Assembly (NCBI RefSeq): GCF_030144325.1
Contig: NZ_CP126307.1
Span: 4,306,001 to 4,370,000, forward strand
DNA from: Bosea vestrisii
GTDB lineage: Bacteria > Pseudomonadota > Alphaproteobacteria > Rhizobiales > Beijerinckiaceae
Reading direction: 5' to 3'
Length of the DNA: 64,000 nucleotides
The stretch's first letter is position 1. Every line of letters begins with the position of its first letter. The notes beneath the pieces are model-generated. The model had not been told where the DNA came from, made no database searches, and saw only the letters and a list, made by a program, of their open reading frames with translations. Of this stretch, positions 52,062-60,664 are shown in pieces. The translations under genes were made by a program, and so were the position numbers.

Positions 52062-53678
52062 ATGGCCTATACCCATGTCGATCTCTTCCCGCTCGGCGAG
52101 GACAAGACGCCCTATCGCTCGCTCGGCAGCGACGGTGTCACGGTCGAGACGGTCGCTGGGCGCGAGGTCCTGAGCGTCTCGCGCGAGGCGATCCGGAAGC
52201 TCTCCGAGCAGGCCTTCATCGACATCAACCATCTGCTGCGGCCCGGTCACCTCGCCCAACTCGCCAAGATCCTCGACGACCCGGAGGCGACCTCGAACGA
52301 CCGCTTCGTCGCCTACGACCTGCTCAAGAACGCAGGGATCGCCGCCGGCGGCGTGCTGCCGATGTGCCAGGATACCGGCACGGCGATCATCATGGGCAAG
52401 AAGGGCCGCACGGTCTGGACCGAGGGCGACGACGAGGCGGCGCTCGGCGAGGGCGTCTACGACGCCTATCTCAAGCGCAATCTGCGCTATTCCCAGGTCG
52501 CGCCGCTTTCCATGTTTGAGGAGAAGAACACCGCGACCAACCTGCCGGCGCAGATCGACATCTATGCCGAGGGTGAGGACGCCTACAAATTCCTCTTCGT
52601 GGCCAAGGGCGGCGGCTCGGCCAACAAGACCTTCCTCTTCCAGGCGACGCCCTCGCTCCTGACCAAAGACCGGATGATGGCGTTCCTGAAGGAGAAGATC
52701 CTGACGCTCGGCACCGCTGCCTGTCCGCCCTATCACCTCGCCATCGTCATCGGCGGCACCTCGGCCGAGCAGAACCTCAAAACCGTCAAGCTCGCCTCGA
52801 CCAAGTATCTCGACGCGCTGCCGACCAAGGGTTCAGCCAGCGGTCACGCCTTCCGCGACCTCGAGATGGAGGAGGAGGTCCACAAGCTGACGCAGGCGCT
52901 CGGCGTCGGCGCCCAGTTCGGCGGCAAGTATTTCTGCCATGACGTGCGCGTCATCCGCCTGCCGCGGCACGGCGCCTCGCTGCCGATCGGGCTCGGCGTC
53001 TCCTGCTCGGCCGACCGTCAGGCCAAGGGCAAGATCACCAAGGACGGCATCTTCCTCGAGGCGCTCGAGACCGATCCGTCGAAATACCTGCCCGAGATCG
53101 ACGAGGCCAAGCTCGGCGGCGATGTCGTCAAGGTCGACCTCAACCGGCCGATGAGCGAGATTCTCGCCACATTGACGCAATATCCAGTAAAGACCCGGCT
53201 CTCGCTGACCGGAACGATCATCGTCGCGCGCGACTCGGCCCATGCCAAGATCCGCGAGCGGCTGGAGAACGGCCAGGGCATGCCGGACTACCTGAAGAAC
53301 CACCCGGTCTATTATGCCGGCCCGGCCAAGACCCCGGAGGGCTTTGCCTCCGGCTCCTTCGGCCCGACCACGGCCGGCCGGATGGATTCCTTCGTCGACC
53401 AGTTCCAGTCCTTCGGCGGCTCGATGGTGATGCTGGCCAAGGGCAACCGCTCGGCGCAGGTCAGGGAAGCCTGCGCGCGCCATGGCGGCTTCTATCTCGG
53501 CTCGATCGGCGGCCCGGCGGCACGCCTCGCCCAGGACTGCATCCGCAAGGTCGAGGTGCTCGAATATCCCGAGCTCGGCATGGAAGCGGTCTGGCGGATC
53601 GAGGTCGAGGATTTCCCGGCCTTCATCGTCATCGACGACAAGGGCAACGACTTCTTCAAGGAGCTGAACCTCGGATGA
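52062..53678 (+). CDS. fumA: Class I fumarate hydratase (Fe-S dependent)
   Basis: A 538-residue [4Fe-4S] hydro-lyase of the citric acid cycle converting fumarate and malate. The N-terminal catalytic part has GGVLPMCQDTGTAIIMGKKG with the first cluster cysteine. Others are expected in LGTAACPPYHLAIVIGGTSA and LGVSCSADRQAKGKI. The C-terminal tartrate-dehydratase beta domain contains YYAGPAKTPEG and FGPTTAGRMD. The length is that of fused FumA/FumB-type enzymes. Its stop overlaps the next start (ATGA). Confidence 0.95.
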   Translation: MAYTHVDLFPLGEDKTPYRSLGSDGVTVETVAGREVLSVSREAIRKLSEQAFIDINHLLRPGHLAQLAKILDDPEATSNDRFVAYDLLKNAGIAAGGVLPMCQDTGTAIIMGKKGRTVWTEGDDEAALGEGVYDAYLKRNLRYSQVAPLSMFEEKNTATNLPAQIDIYAEGEDAYKFLFVAKGGGSANKTFLFQATPSLLTKDRMMAFLKEKILTLGTAACPPYHLAIVIGGTSAEQNLKTVKLASTKYLDALPTKGSASGHAFRDLEMEEEVHKLTQALGVGAQFGGKYFCHDVRVIRLPRHGASLPIGLGVSCSADRQAKGKITKDGIFLEALETDPSKYLPEIDEAKLGGDVVKVDLNRPMSEILATLTQYPVKTRLSLTGTIIVARDSAHAKIRERLENGQGMPDYLKNHPVYYAGPAKTPEGFASGSFGPTTAGRMDSFVDQFQSFGGSMVMLAKGNRSAQVREACARHGGFYLGSIGGPAARLAQDCIRKVEVLEYPELGMEAVWRIEVEDFPAFIVIDDKGNDFFKELNLG

Positions 53679-54007
53679 TTGCTCGTGCTGTCGCTGCCGC
53701 CCTGCTGACGCTGGTTCCGACTCTGGCGCTGGCACAGCCGCGTCCCGTTCCGGCGACCTGCACGCGCGACCTGTTCCAGAACGAGGCGGCGATGCGCCAG
53801 CGGCAATATCGCATGCAACAGGTCGCCACGGCCGACCAGGCGACGCAATGCGCGGCCTGGCGCGACCATGTCGCCTTCATGCAAAAGGCACGCTCCGTCT
53901 TCGCCACTTGCCAGAGCGGACGGCAGCGCGAGGAGAATGTCGGCCAGATGGACCAGTCGCTGGCCGATTATCGCGTGCTGCTCGCCAATCGTTGCGGCGG
54001 CCGCTGA
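53675..54007 (+). CDS. Small secreted hypothetical protein
   Basis: A 110-residue protein with a clear signal peptide (ending TLALAQP, about residue 21) and four cysteines in the mature part (TCTRD, QCAAW, TCQSG and NRCGG), suggesting two disulfides. It is otherwise helical and glutamine/arginine-rich. I do not recognise it. The ATG overlaps the fumA stop by four bases, an odd coupling of a citric acid cycle enzyme with a periplasmic protein. Confidence 0.75.
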   Translation: MIARAVAAALLTLVPTLALAQPRPVPATCTRDLFQNEAAMRQRQYRMQQVATADQATQCAAWRDHVAFMQKARSVFATCQSGRQREENVGQMDQSLADYRVLLANRCGGR

Positions 54008-54982
54008 CTACTTGATCTCTGGCGGCTGGCCGAGCTGCGCCTTGAAGAAGGCGAGCACGCTGGCGTTGAAATCGGCGTGGAAAGCGGCCCGGTCGAAGCC
54101 GGGCTGATCGCTGCAGAGCTCGCCTGCCGACTGGGCCAGCTCAGCTGGGCAGGGCGGCAGAAATGAAAAATGCTGGGAGCCGGGCACGACGCGGAAATCC
54201 GGTTTCGTCGGCAGCCAACCTGCTATGTCCGCGACACTGGCCGGGGTCACTCCGTCGCCGCCGCGCTCGGAACCCCAGAGCTGAACCGGCACCCGCACAT
54301 TCTTGAAGCTCTCCTGCGTAAAGAAAACGCTGAGCGGATCGGCGATGACCGCCGCCTTGATGCGCGGATCATGGCTGAGCTCTGGAAGCGTGCCCATGCG
54401 GACTTGCTCGCAGAGCGGGTCGCTCTTGCCGTCGCAGAGCCTGAGGCGCTTGCCGAAATATGGATTGGCCCCGACGGCGACGAGCCCGGTGTAGCCGCCG
54501 CGTGAGAAGCCGAAGAACCCGACGCGCCCGGCATCGATCCTGGCTGCATCGGGCCATGAGCCGAGCATGTAATCGACCACGCGCTTGATGTCGGCCGGCC
54601 GCTCGACGAAGACCGAGAACTCGCGCGTACGGCTCTGGTCCAGGCTGGTATCGCCGGGGTGATTGATCGCGACGACGATGAAGCCGGCATCGGCCAGAAC
54701 CTCGGCCGTGTCGCGATGTCCGAGGAAGCTGCCGGTCCTGCCATGCGAGACCACGATGAGCGGGCGTTTCTCGCCAGCGAGCGGGCAATTCATGCTGACG
54801 GACATGACGAAGGGGCCGATCCGCGCCTCGCTCGGCGGCTGATTGCATGGGTACCAGACCGCGCCCTTGAGCGGCTGGAGCGCCCCCTCGGCGGGAATGT
54901 CGACGGACTTGAGCCCAGCGGCCTGCGTCAGCGAGGCTGCAAGGCAACAGGCGATGCAGCAGACAAGACGGCGAAGGTTCAT
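54008..54982 (-). CDS. Secreted alpha/beta-hydrolase (dienelactone/PAF-acetylhydrolase-like)
   Basis: A 324-residue exported hydrolase. The signal peptide RLVCCIACCLAASLTQAA is cysteine-rich. LIVVSHGRTGSFLG holds the oxyanion turn, GFFGFSRGGYTGL the serine nucleophile elbow (about residue 155), and a late histidine is in VPGSQHFSFLPPC. Several cysteines suit the periplasm. Its ATG overlaps the stop of the upstream AraC gene by four bases, so the pair is co-expressed. The substrate is unknown. Confidence 0.87.
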   Translation of the reverse strand: MNLRRLVCCIACCLAASLTQAAGLKSVDIPAEGALQPLKGAVWYPCNQPPSEARIGPFVMSVSMNCPLAGEKRPLIVVSHGRTGSFLGHRDTAEVLADAGFIVVAINHPGDTSLDQSRTREFSVFVERPADIKRVVDYMLGSWPDAARIDAGRVGFFGFSRGGYTGLVAVGANPYFGKRLRLCDGKSDPLCEQVRMGTLPELSHDPRIKAAVIADPLSVFFTQESFKNVRVPVQLWGSERGGDGVTPASVADIAGWLPTKPDFRVVPGSQHFSFLPPCPAELAQSAGELCSDQPGFDRAAFHADFNASVLAFFKAQLGQPPEIK

Positions 54983-55842
54983 GGCGGGCTCGCACTGCGG
55001 ATCGGGATGAACAGGTCGGTGCGCAGGGCGGCGGGCGCTATGCCGCGCGACGACGTATCGAGATAGTGCTCCAGCGTGGGCCGATCATCCGGCTCGTAGC
55101 CGCTGCCCGGCATCCATCTCCTGTAAAGAGCCTGCGCGGCGGCGTTGATACGGGTGTACGGACCCACCAGCCGCTGCACGGCATAGCGGCCCCCAGGAAT
55201 CTCGAGCGTTTCGACGTCGGAACCCTCTGGCCAAGCATCGGGCGAGGCGACGGCGGCATAGTATCTGAAGCGGTCGGTGTATTGGGGATTGCCGAAGGAG
55301 GCGCCCCATTTCTCCGAGATGGCTCGCGTGCCGGCGCGCAGGCGCAGTTGCCGGTGCGTGTGAGGAATGGTCGCGAACGATCCCGTATGCCGCAGCGCAT
55401 GTAATCGCTGTGCCGGTCGTTCGACGATCTCGACAGTCGGTGTGGCTGCATCGTCGCCATCACTGTCGACCGCCCCGTCGATAGTGAGGATCGTGCGCCT
55501 CATCTGCTGCCGGAATGCACGCGGCGACTGCCCGGTGAACTGATGAAAGGCGCGGGTGAAGGCTTGCGGGCTGTCATAGCCGACAGTCAGTGCGATTTGC
55601 GTGATGCTTTCATCGGACCCGGTCAGGAGGCGTGTCGCGAGAGCCAGCCGGACGCGACGGAGCGTGGCGGCCACGGTCTCGCCCACCACGCCGGCGTAGA
55701 CGCGGTGAAAATGGAACGGTGAGAAATGTGCGAGGCGTGCCAGGTCATCGAGATGCAGGTCGGCCATCGGATTGGCAATGATGGCTGCGACCGCGCGAGC
55801 CACGCGGGCGCGGTAATCCTGTTCTGTTCGATCGCTGGCCAT
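54979..55842 (-). CDS. AraC-family regulator with GyrI-like effector domain
   Basis: A 287-residue regulator with the DNA-binding domain first: LHLDDLARLAHFSPFHFHRVY and ITQIALTVGYDSPQAFTRAF (residues about 28-100). A GyrI/Rob-type effector domain (about 135-285) follows, with VEIVERPAQRLHALRHTGSF and IPGGRYAVQRLVGPY. Such proteins respond to small hydrophobic compounds. It is coupled to the downstream hydrolase. The 248-bp gap upstream (55843-56090) shows no gene. Confidence 0.9.
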   Translation of the reverse strand: MASDRTEQDYRARVARAVAAIIANPMADLHLDDLARLAHFSPFHFHRVYAGVVGETVAATLRRVRLALATRLLTGSDESITQIALTVGYDSPQAFTRAFHQFTGQSPRAFRQQMRRTILTIDGAVDSDGDDAATPTVEIVERPAQRLHALRHTGSFATIPHTHRQLRLRAGTRAISEKWGASFGNPQYTDRFRYYAAVASPDAWPEGSDVETLEIPGGRYAVQRLVGPYTRINAAAQALYRRWMPGSGYEPDDRPTLEHYLDTSSRGIAPAALRTDLFIPIRSASPP

Positions 55843-56090
55843 CGAGAACAGCCTGCCTCATCGGTGAGCCGGAAACTTAGCAGCTTTTGCTAAACTGCCC
55901 GGGAACGGACTGGTCCCGCATCATGCATCCCGATTCACCTCATGGATGTGAATGCAGCAATCCCCTTGTCCTCGAAGCGCAGCGTGGCGAACGGGTTTGG
56001 GCAAGGCGGCATTTGCGGTATGGCTGTCGCACCGCCGCTCTGCGATATGGCACCGCCGGGTTTCTGATGTGAGCAGCCACGGGATGATGG

Positions 56091-56747
56091 ATGACTAGCG
56101 ATACGACCTCTCCGCTCGGCATCGCCGTCGTACCGGTGACGGCCTTCCAGCAGAACTGCTCGATCGTCTGGTGCGCGCGCACCAAGGAGGCTGCGATCGT
56201 CGATCCCGGCGGCGATGTCGAGCGCATCCGCGGCGCGCTGAAGGAGCTCGGCGTAACCCCGGTCGCGATCTGGCTGACCCATGGCCATATCGACCACGCC
56301 GGTGGCGCGACCGAGCTCGCCGGCGTGCTCAACCTGCCGATCATCGGCCCGCACGAGGCCGACAAGTTCCTGCTCGATGCGCTGCCGCAGCAGGGCCTGA
56401 TGTTCGAGATGCGCGGTGTGCAGGCGGTGACGCCGACGCGCTGGCTCGCTGAAGGCGACAGCGTCTCGGTCGGCGATGTCAGCTTCTCCGTGCAGCATGT
56501 GCCGGGGCACACGCCCGGCCACGTCACCTTGTTCGAGAAGGATCTGCGTTTCCTGCTCGCCGGCGACACGATCTTCGCCGGCTCGGTCGGCCGCACCGAT
56601 TTCCCCTATGGCAACCACAAGGACCTGATCGGCGGCATCAAGGGCAAGCTTCTGCCGCTCGGCGACGACGTCCAGTTCCTGCCCGGCCATGGCCCGGCCA
56701 GCACGCTCGGCGAAGAGCGCCAGACAAATCCGTTCCTGCAGGGGTAA
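56091..56747 (+). CDS. MBL-fold metallo-hydrolase (glyoxalase II-like)
   Basis: A 218-residue metallo-beta-lactamase-fold hydrolase. The dizinc motif is LTHGHIDHAGG (about residues 62-72). Further ligands lie in VPGHTPGHV (about 140), LLAGDTIFAGSVGRTDF (about 162) and FLPGHGPAS near the end. The short form without a C-terminal domain resembles YcbL-type glyoxalase II proteins, so hydrolysis of a glutathione thioester is likely. A palindromic repeat follows its stop by 11 bp. Confidence 0.9.
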   Translation: MTSDTTSPLGIAVVPVTAFQQNCSIVWCARTKEAAIVDPGGDVERIRGALKELGVTPVAIWLTHGHIDHAGGATELAGVLNLPIIGPHEADKFLLDALPQQGLMFEMRGVQAVTPTRWLAEGDSVSVGDVSFSVQHVPGHTPGHVTLFEKDLRFLLAGDTIFAGSVGRTDFPYGNHKDLIGGIKGKLLPLGDDVQFLPGHGPASTLGEERQTNPFLQG

Positions 56748-56757
56748 AGGGTCGGCC

Positions 56758-56864
56758 GTCATTCTCGGGCGAAGCGAAGCGCAGACCCGAGAATCTCGTG
56801 ACGGGAGGGGCGGACAGGAGTCATCTCCGGCCTGAGATGCTCGGGTCAAGCCCGAGCATGACGA
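56758..56864. repeat. Palindromic repeat, copy B (inverted relative to copy A)
   Basis: It contains the same two sub-palindromes as 18859-18966, in opposite order and orientation: first the ATTCTCGGG.. part, then the ATGCTCGGG.. part, enclosed by CGTCAT and ATGACG. The rest of the gap to cls at 57112 (about 247 bp) shows no gene. Confidence 0.8.
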
Positions 56865-57111
56865 GGTTGAAGGGTTCCAGAAACGCTAACGGCCATGTCC
56901 GGAAGGGCGCGCGTACATCCGGCGTCGCTACCTTCGGGTTCATGGCCGTCTTCAACGGCACGGAGGGCAGTGGAACGCCCTCGACATCACCGTGACCCTG
57001 ATATGGGATTATGATCCTGTCATTGCAAGGGGCGGTTCCATGAAAGTCGGACCGCTTGCTTAGGCGCTTGACCGCGTTGCCGGTTTCGCGGCCCGTGCGA
57101 TAGTTGCGGCC

Positions 57112-58569
57112 ATGTGGGAGATTCTCTCCGCCTATTGGCCGCATATCCTCGGCGTCGTCTCGCTGGCGCTGACGGTGGTTGCGGCGAGCCATGCCGCGAT
57201 GACCAAGGACGAGGTGCGCGCCGCAATCGGCTGGGTCGGCGTCATCGTCCTCTCGCCGATCATCGGGCCGCTGATCTATGCGGTGGGCGGCATCAACCGC
57301 ATCCGCCGCGCCTCGATCGTCTCGCAGCGCAAGCCCAAGCTTGGCAGCGCTCCGCTCGCGCAGACATTCGAGGTCTCGGATGCCGAGATCGCCGGCGATG
57401 TCGGGCGTAGATTCGCCGCGCTGAAGACCCTGGGCGACAAGGCGACGCGTCGCCACCTCAAGACCGGCAACGCCATCGCGGTGCTCAGGACCGGCGACGA
57501 GGCCTATGCCGCGATGATGGCGGCGATCGCGGCGGCCGAGCGCTCGATCATCCTGGAGACCTATATCTTCGATCGCGATCCGCTTGGCCTGCGCATCGCC
57601 GATGCGCTGATCGCGGCCGTCCGACGCGGCGTCGACGTGCGCGTGCTGATCGATGCCGTCGGCGCGCGCTATTCGGTGCCGAGCATCGTCGGCTACCTGC
57701 AAAAGAGCGGCGTGCCAACCGAGGTCTTCAACGGCAATATCATTATCGGCCTGCGGCTGCCCTATGCGAACCTGCGCACCCACCGCAAACTGCTGATCGT
57801 CGACGGATGGATCGCCTTCGCCGGCGGCATGAACATCCGCCAGGGCTTTACCTCCGAATTCGCCGGCGTGGCTGCGGCCCACGATACGCATTTCCGCATC
57901 GAGGGCCCGGTCGTCGAGGATCTGTTCGGTGTCGCGGCCGAGGATTGGCGCTTCGCCTCGGGCGAGGAGCTCGCCGGCGATGTCTGGACGGTCACGCCGG
58001 CGGCGGCGTCGCAAGGCCCGACCGTGTTGATGCGTGCGGTGGCGTCAGGGCCGGATGCCAGCCTGGAGACCAACCACAAGCTGCTGATCGGTGCCTTCTC
58101 GGTGGCGCGGACCTCGATCCGGATCATGTCGCCCTATTTCCTGCCGGATCGCGAGCTGATCAGTGCGCTAATTACCGCTGCGCGCCGGGGCGTCGCCATC
58201 GACATCGTCGTGCCCGACGTCAACAACCTCGTCCTGGTCGACCGCGCCATGCGGGCGCAGTTCGACCAGGTGCTGAAGGATGGCTGCAAGATCTGGCGCG
58301 CCACCGGCTCGTTCGATCACTCCAAGCTACTCGCGATCGACGGTGCCTGGGCCTATGTCGGCTCGTCCAACCTCGATGCGCGCTCGCTCAGGCTGAATTT
58401 CGAGATCGATCTCGAAGTGCTCGACGCCGATTTCGCTGGAGGTATCGAGCAGCGCATCGATGCCGCGATCGCCAGGGCACGGCCGGTCACGCTGAAGGGG
58501 CTGCGCTCACGGCCTTTTCCCTTGCGCCTGCTCGACCGGATGCTCTGGCTCTGGTCGCCTTATTTGTAA
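57112..58569 (+). CDS. cls: Cardiolipin synthase (phospholipase D superfamily)
   Basis: A 485-residue inner-membrane enzyme that condenses two phosphatidylglycerols into cardiolipin. Two membrane helices lie at about residues 7-25 and 40-60. Two HKD motifs follow: THRKLLIVDGWIAFAGGMNI (about 224) and DHSKLLAIDGAWAYVGSSNL (about 403). The length matches ClsA. It stands alone between two palindromic repeats. Confidence 0.94.
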   Translation: MWEILSAYWPHILGVVSLALTVVAASHAAMTKDEVRAAIGWVGVIVLSPIIGPLIYAVGGINRIRRASIVSQRKPKLGSAPLAQTFEVSDAEIAGDVGRRFAALKTLGDKATRRHLKTGNAIAVLRTGDEAYAAMMAAIAAAERSIILETYIFDRDPLGLRIADALIAAVRRGVDVRVLIDAVGARYSVPSIVGYLQKSGVPTEVFNGNIIIGLRLPYANLRTHRKLLIVDGWIAFAGGMNIRQGFTSEFAGVAAAHDTHFRIEGPVVEDLFGVAAEDWRFASGEELAGDVWTVTPAAASQGPTVLMRAVASGPDASLETNHKLLIGAFSVARTSIRIMSPYFLPDRELISALITAARRGVAIDIVVPDVNNLVLVDRAMRAQFDQVLKDGCKIWRATGSFDHSKLLAIDGAWAYVGSSNLDARSLRLNFEIDLEVLDADFAGGIEQRIDAAIARARPVTLKGLRSRPFPLRLLDRMLWLWSPYL

Positions 58570-58620
58570 GGCTGGCTGGATGAGTTGCTGTTAGTGGTCC
58601 GGGGGTCGATCAGCCTAGGC

Positions 58621-58741
58621 GCTGCCCCCTCTCCATCTCTCCCCCGTTCCGGGAGAGAGGCGCCTTTGCCTGCCGCCCGTCGCTTCCGATCAAGGCGTGG
58701 GAGCCCTCTCCCGGAACGGGGGAGGGTTGGGAGGGGGCAGC
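58621..58741. repeat. Intergenic palindromic repeat between convergent genes
   Basis: The arms GCTGCCCCCTCTCC..GGGAGAGAGGC (58621-58661) and GCCCTCTCCCGG..GGGGGCAGC (58703-58741) pair along most of their length. Each arm also folds on itself. It separates cls from the convergent DUF1993 gene. Its build resembles the repeat at 39447-39587, but the sequence differs. Confidence 0.8.
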
Positions 58742-58759
58742 TTCAGAATGGAGGTGGCC

Positions 58760-59278
58760 TCAGGCGTCGAACACGCCCTTGAGGAAGTCCTGCTTGCCGA
58801 CCTGGAAGCCGTTCTCGCGCAGGATGTCGTAGGCGGTCGTGGCGTGGAAATAGAAGTTCGGTACGGCAAAGCGGGTGATGTAGTCGACGCCCTTCATCGT
58901 CACCGTTGCCGATGGGCCGCGCGGGAAGGTCACGTCCTTGTCGAGCCCGGCATCGAGCGCCGCCTTGTCGACCGAGGCGATGAAGTCGAGCGTCTTGGCG
59001 ATCCGCGCCTTCAGCTCGTCGAAGCTCTTCTCCTCGTCGGGGAAGCGCGGATTTTCCGCTCCGCTCACCCGGGCGGCCGCGTTCTTGGCGAAGTCCGACA
59101 TCAGCTGGATCTGACGGGTGAAGGACAGCATGTCCGGGGCGAGCCGGCTCGACAGCAGCACCTCCGGCTGGATCTTGCGCTCGGACGCTTCAGCGCCTGC
59201 CTTGTCGAGGATCGCGTCGAGCGCCTTCAGGGTCTGGATGAAACCTGGGAAGACGGCGGCATAAGCGGAAAGCGGCAT
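58760..59278 (-). CDS. DUF1993-family protein
   Basis: A 172-residue soluble protein, largely helical and DinB-like in layout. Conserved parts include FIQTLKALDAILDKA, SRLAPDMLSFTRQIQLMSDF, and the NFYFHATTAYDILRENG motif near the end whose histidine fits a metal site. Function is unknown. It lies downstream of efp on the same strand, after a terminator. Confidence 0.87.
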   Translation of the reverse strand: MPLSAYAAVFPGFIQTLKALDAILDKAGAEASERKIQPEVLLSSRLAPDMLSFTRQIQLMSDFAKNAAARVSGAENPRFPDEEKSFDELKARIAKTLDFIASVDKAALDAGLDKDVTFPRGPSATVTMKGVDYITRFAVPNFYFHATTAYDILRENGFQVGKQDFLKGVFDA

Positions 59279-59295
59279 CGGAAATCCTCACCAAC

Positions 59296-59319
59296 GAAAA
59301 CGGGCCCGGAAAGGGCCCG
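59296..59319 (-). terminator. Rho-independent terminator after efp
   Basis: On the minus strand, CGGGCCC and GGGCCCG form a 7-bp stem with loop TTTCC, followed by TTTT. It lies 52 bp after the efp stop and before the DUF1993 gene. Confidence 0.8.
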
Positions 59320-59370
59320 CTGCGTCTGCCGATATAAGCCTTTCCCCGCCGATGTCAGCGGGCGCCGGCG

Positions 59371-59941
59371 TCAGTCCTTGGCGCGCTCGACATAGGCCCC
59401 GGTCTCGGTCATCACGACGATGCGGGTGCCGGGGCCGATATGCGGCGGCACGGCGGTGCGCACGCCATTGGTCAGGATCGCCGGCTTGTAGGGAGGAGGA
59501 GGCCGTCTGGCCCTTGGTCACCGGCTCGGTTTCGGCGACCTCGCAGGTGACGCGCTGCGGCAGCTCGATCGCGACGGCGCGGTCCTCGAACACCGAGAGC
59601 GAGACCTTCATGCCTTCCTGAAGATAGGGCGCCATGTCGCCGACGACGCCGCCGTCGACCGGGATCTGGTCGAAGGTCTCGGGGTTCATGAAGACGTACT
59701 GTTCGCCGTCCTGGTAGAGATAGGTGAAGTCGCGATCCTCGACATAGGCGCGCTCGACCTGCTCGGTCGTCTTGTAGCGCTGGGTCATCTTCACGCCGTC
59801 GGCGATGCGGCGCATGTCGATCTGCGTCGTCGGCGTGCCCTTGCCCGGAAAGAAGCTCTCGGCCGAGATGACCGTGCAGAGATGCCCGTCGAGCTCGAGG
59901 ACGTTGCCCTTGCGGACGGAGGAGGCGATGACCTTGACCAC
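59371..59941 (-). pseudogene. efp: Elongation factor P, frameshifted near the 3' end
   Basis: EF-P (about 189 residues when repaired) helps ribosomes through proline runs. The start is GTG 59941 (VKVIASSVRKGN) with AAGGAC upstream. The modified lysine is in the loop FFPGKGTPTTQ (about residue 34). The frame is lost after KGQTASSS, where GGG at 59491-59493 has one base too many. With the repair it reads YKPAILTNGVRTAVPPHIGP and ends AYVERAKD at 59371. As given, the third OB domain would be replaced by nonsense. Because epmA and epmB nearby are intact, an error in the sequence is the simpler reading. Confidence 0.93.
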
Positions 59942-60048
59942 GTGAATGTCCTTGATGCTGCCCACGCGGGGCGCGAATTCCTTGCCGCGCAACTACCGCA
60001 TCGTGCGGCGAAACGGAAGCGCGGTGTCCAAAATCGCGACACGATCCA

Positions 60049-60075
60049 TTGACATTGCGATGATGTAGATACAAT
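60049..60075 (+). promoter_or_regulatory. Candidate promoter of brnTA
   Basis: TTGACA (60049-60054) and TACAAT (60070-60075) are strong boxes with a short 15-bp spacer, eight bases before the brnT GTG. The leader would be very short. BrnA is known to repress its own operon in Brucella, so a site overlapping these boxes is expected. Confidence 0.5.
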
Positions 60076-60082
60076 TAAAGTC

Positions 60083-60355
60083 GTGAAGATCGAATTTGAT
60101 CCCGGCAAGAACGAACGCAATATCCGCGAGCGCGGCCTGGCGTTCATGCAGGTGGACGAGTTCGCGTGGGAGACGGCCCAGACGCACGAGGATCGTCGTT
60201 TCCCGTATCCTGAGCGGCGCTTCGTTTCGCTGGGATTGATTGGAGAACGCCTCTTTGTTGTCTGCTTCACGCCTATACCCGGCGGTATTCGCGTGATCAG
60301 CTTTCGCAATGCGAATGCGCGGGAGGTGAAGCGCTATGAGCAGGAAGCCGACTGA
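60083..60355 (+). CDS. brnT: BrnT-family toxin (type II)
   Basis: A 90-residue toxin with a RelE-like ribonuclease fold. Family features are IEFDPGKNERNIRERGLAF, the RRFVSLGLIGERLFVVCFTP strands and RVISFRNANAREVKRYEQ at the end. BrnT from Brucella cleaves RNA and stops growth when free of BrnA. The start is GTG 60083. It overlaps brnA by 20 bases, the usual toxin-first order. Confidence 0.92.
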   Translation: MKIEFDPGKNERNIRERGLAFMQVDEFAWETAQTHEDRRFPYPERRFVSLGLIGERLFVVCFTPIPGGIRVISFRNANAREVKRYEQEAD

Positions 60356-60653
60356 TATCGATCCGGCCCTCGCGCCGCTGACGGATGAGGACGGGGAGGT
60401 GCGTGAGTTGACCGCGGCCGACTTTGCGGAGATGCGGCCCGCTTATGAGGTGCTCCCGCCCGAGCTGGTTGCGCTGATGCGTGAACATCGTCGACGGCAG
60501 GGCGAGCGCGGCCCGCAAAAGGCGGCGACGAAGAAGCTGGTCAGCATCCGGCTCGATCAGGACGTTCTGGAGCGCGCCAAGGCCGATGGTCCCGGTTGGC
60601 AGACCCGGATTAACGAGATTCTGCGCGAAGCTCTGCTCAAGAAGGCGGGTTGA
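60336..60653 (+). CDS. brnA: BrnA-family antitoxin
   Basis: A 105-residue antitoxin. The N-terminal half is acidic and flexible and binds the toxin. The C-terminal part (VSIRLDQDVLERAKADG then GWQTRINEILREAL) is a ribbon-helix-helix DNA-binding domain that represses the operon. It is translationally coupled to brnT by overlap. The epmA ATG begins 12 bases after its stop. Confidence 0.92.
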   Translation: MSRKPTDIDPALAPLTDEDGEVRELTAADFAEMRPAYEVLPPELVALMREHRRRQGERGPQKAATKKLVSIRLDQDVLERAKADGPGWQTRINEILREALLKKAG

Positions 60654-60664
60654 CCGCGATCGTT

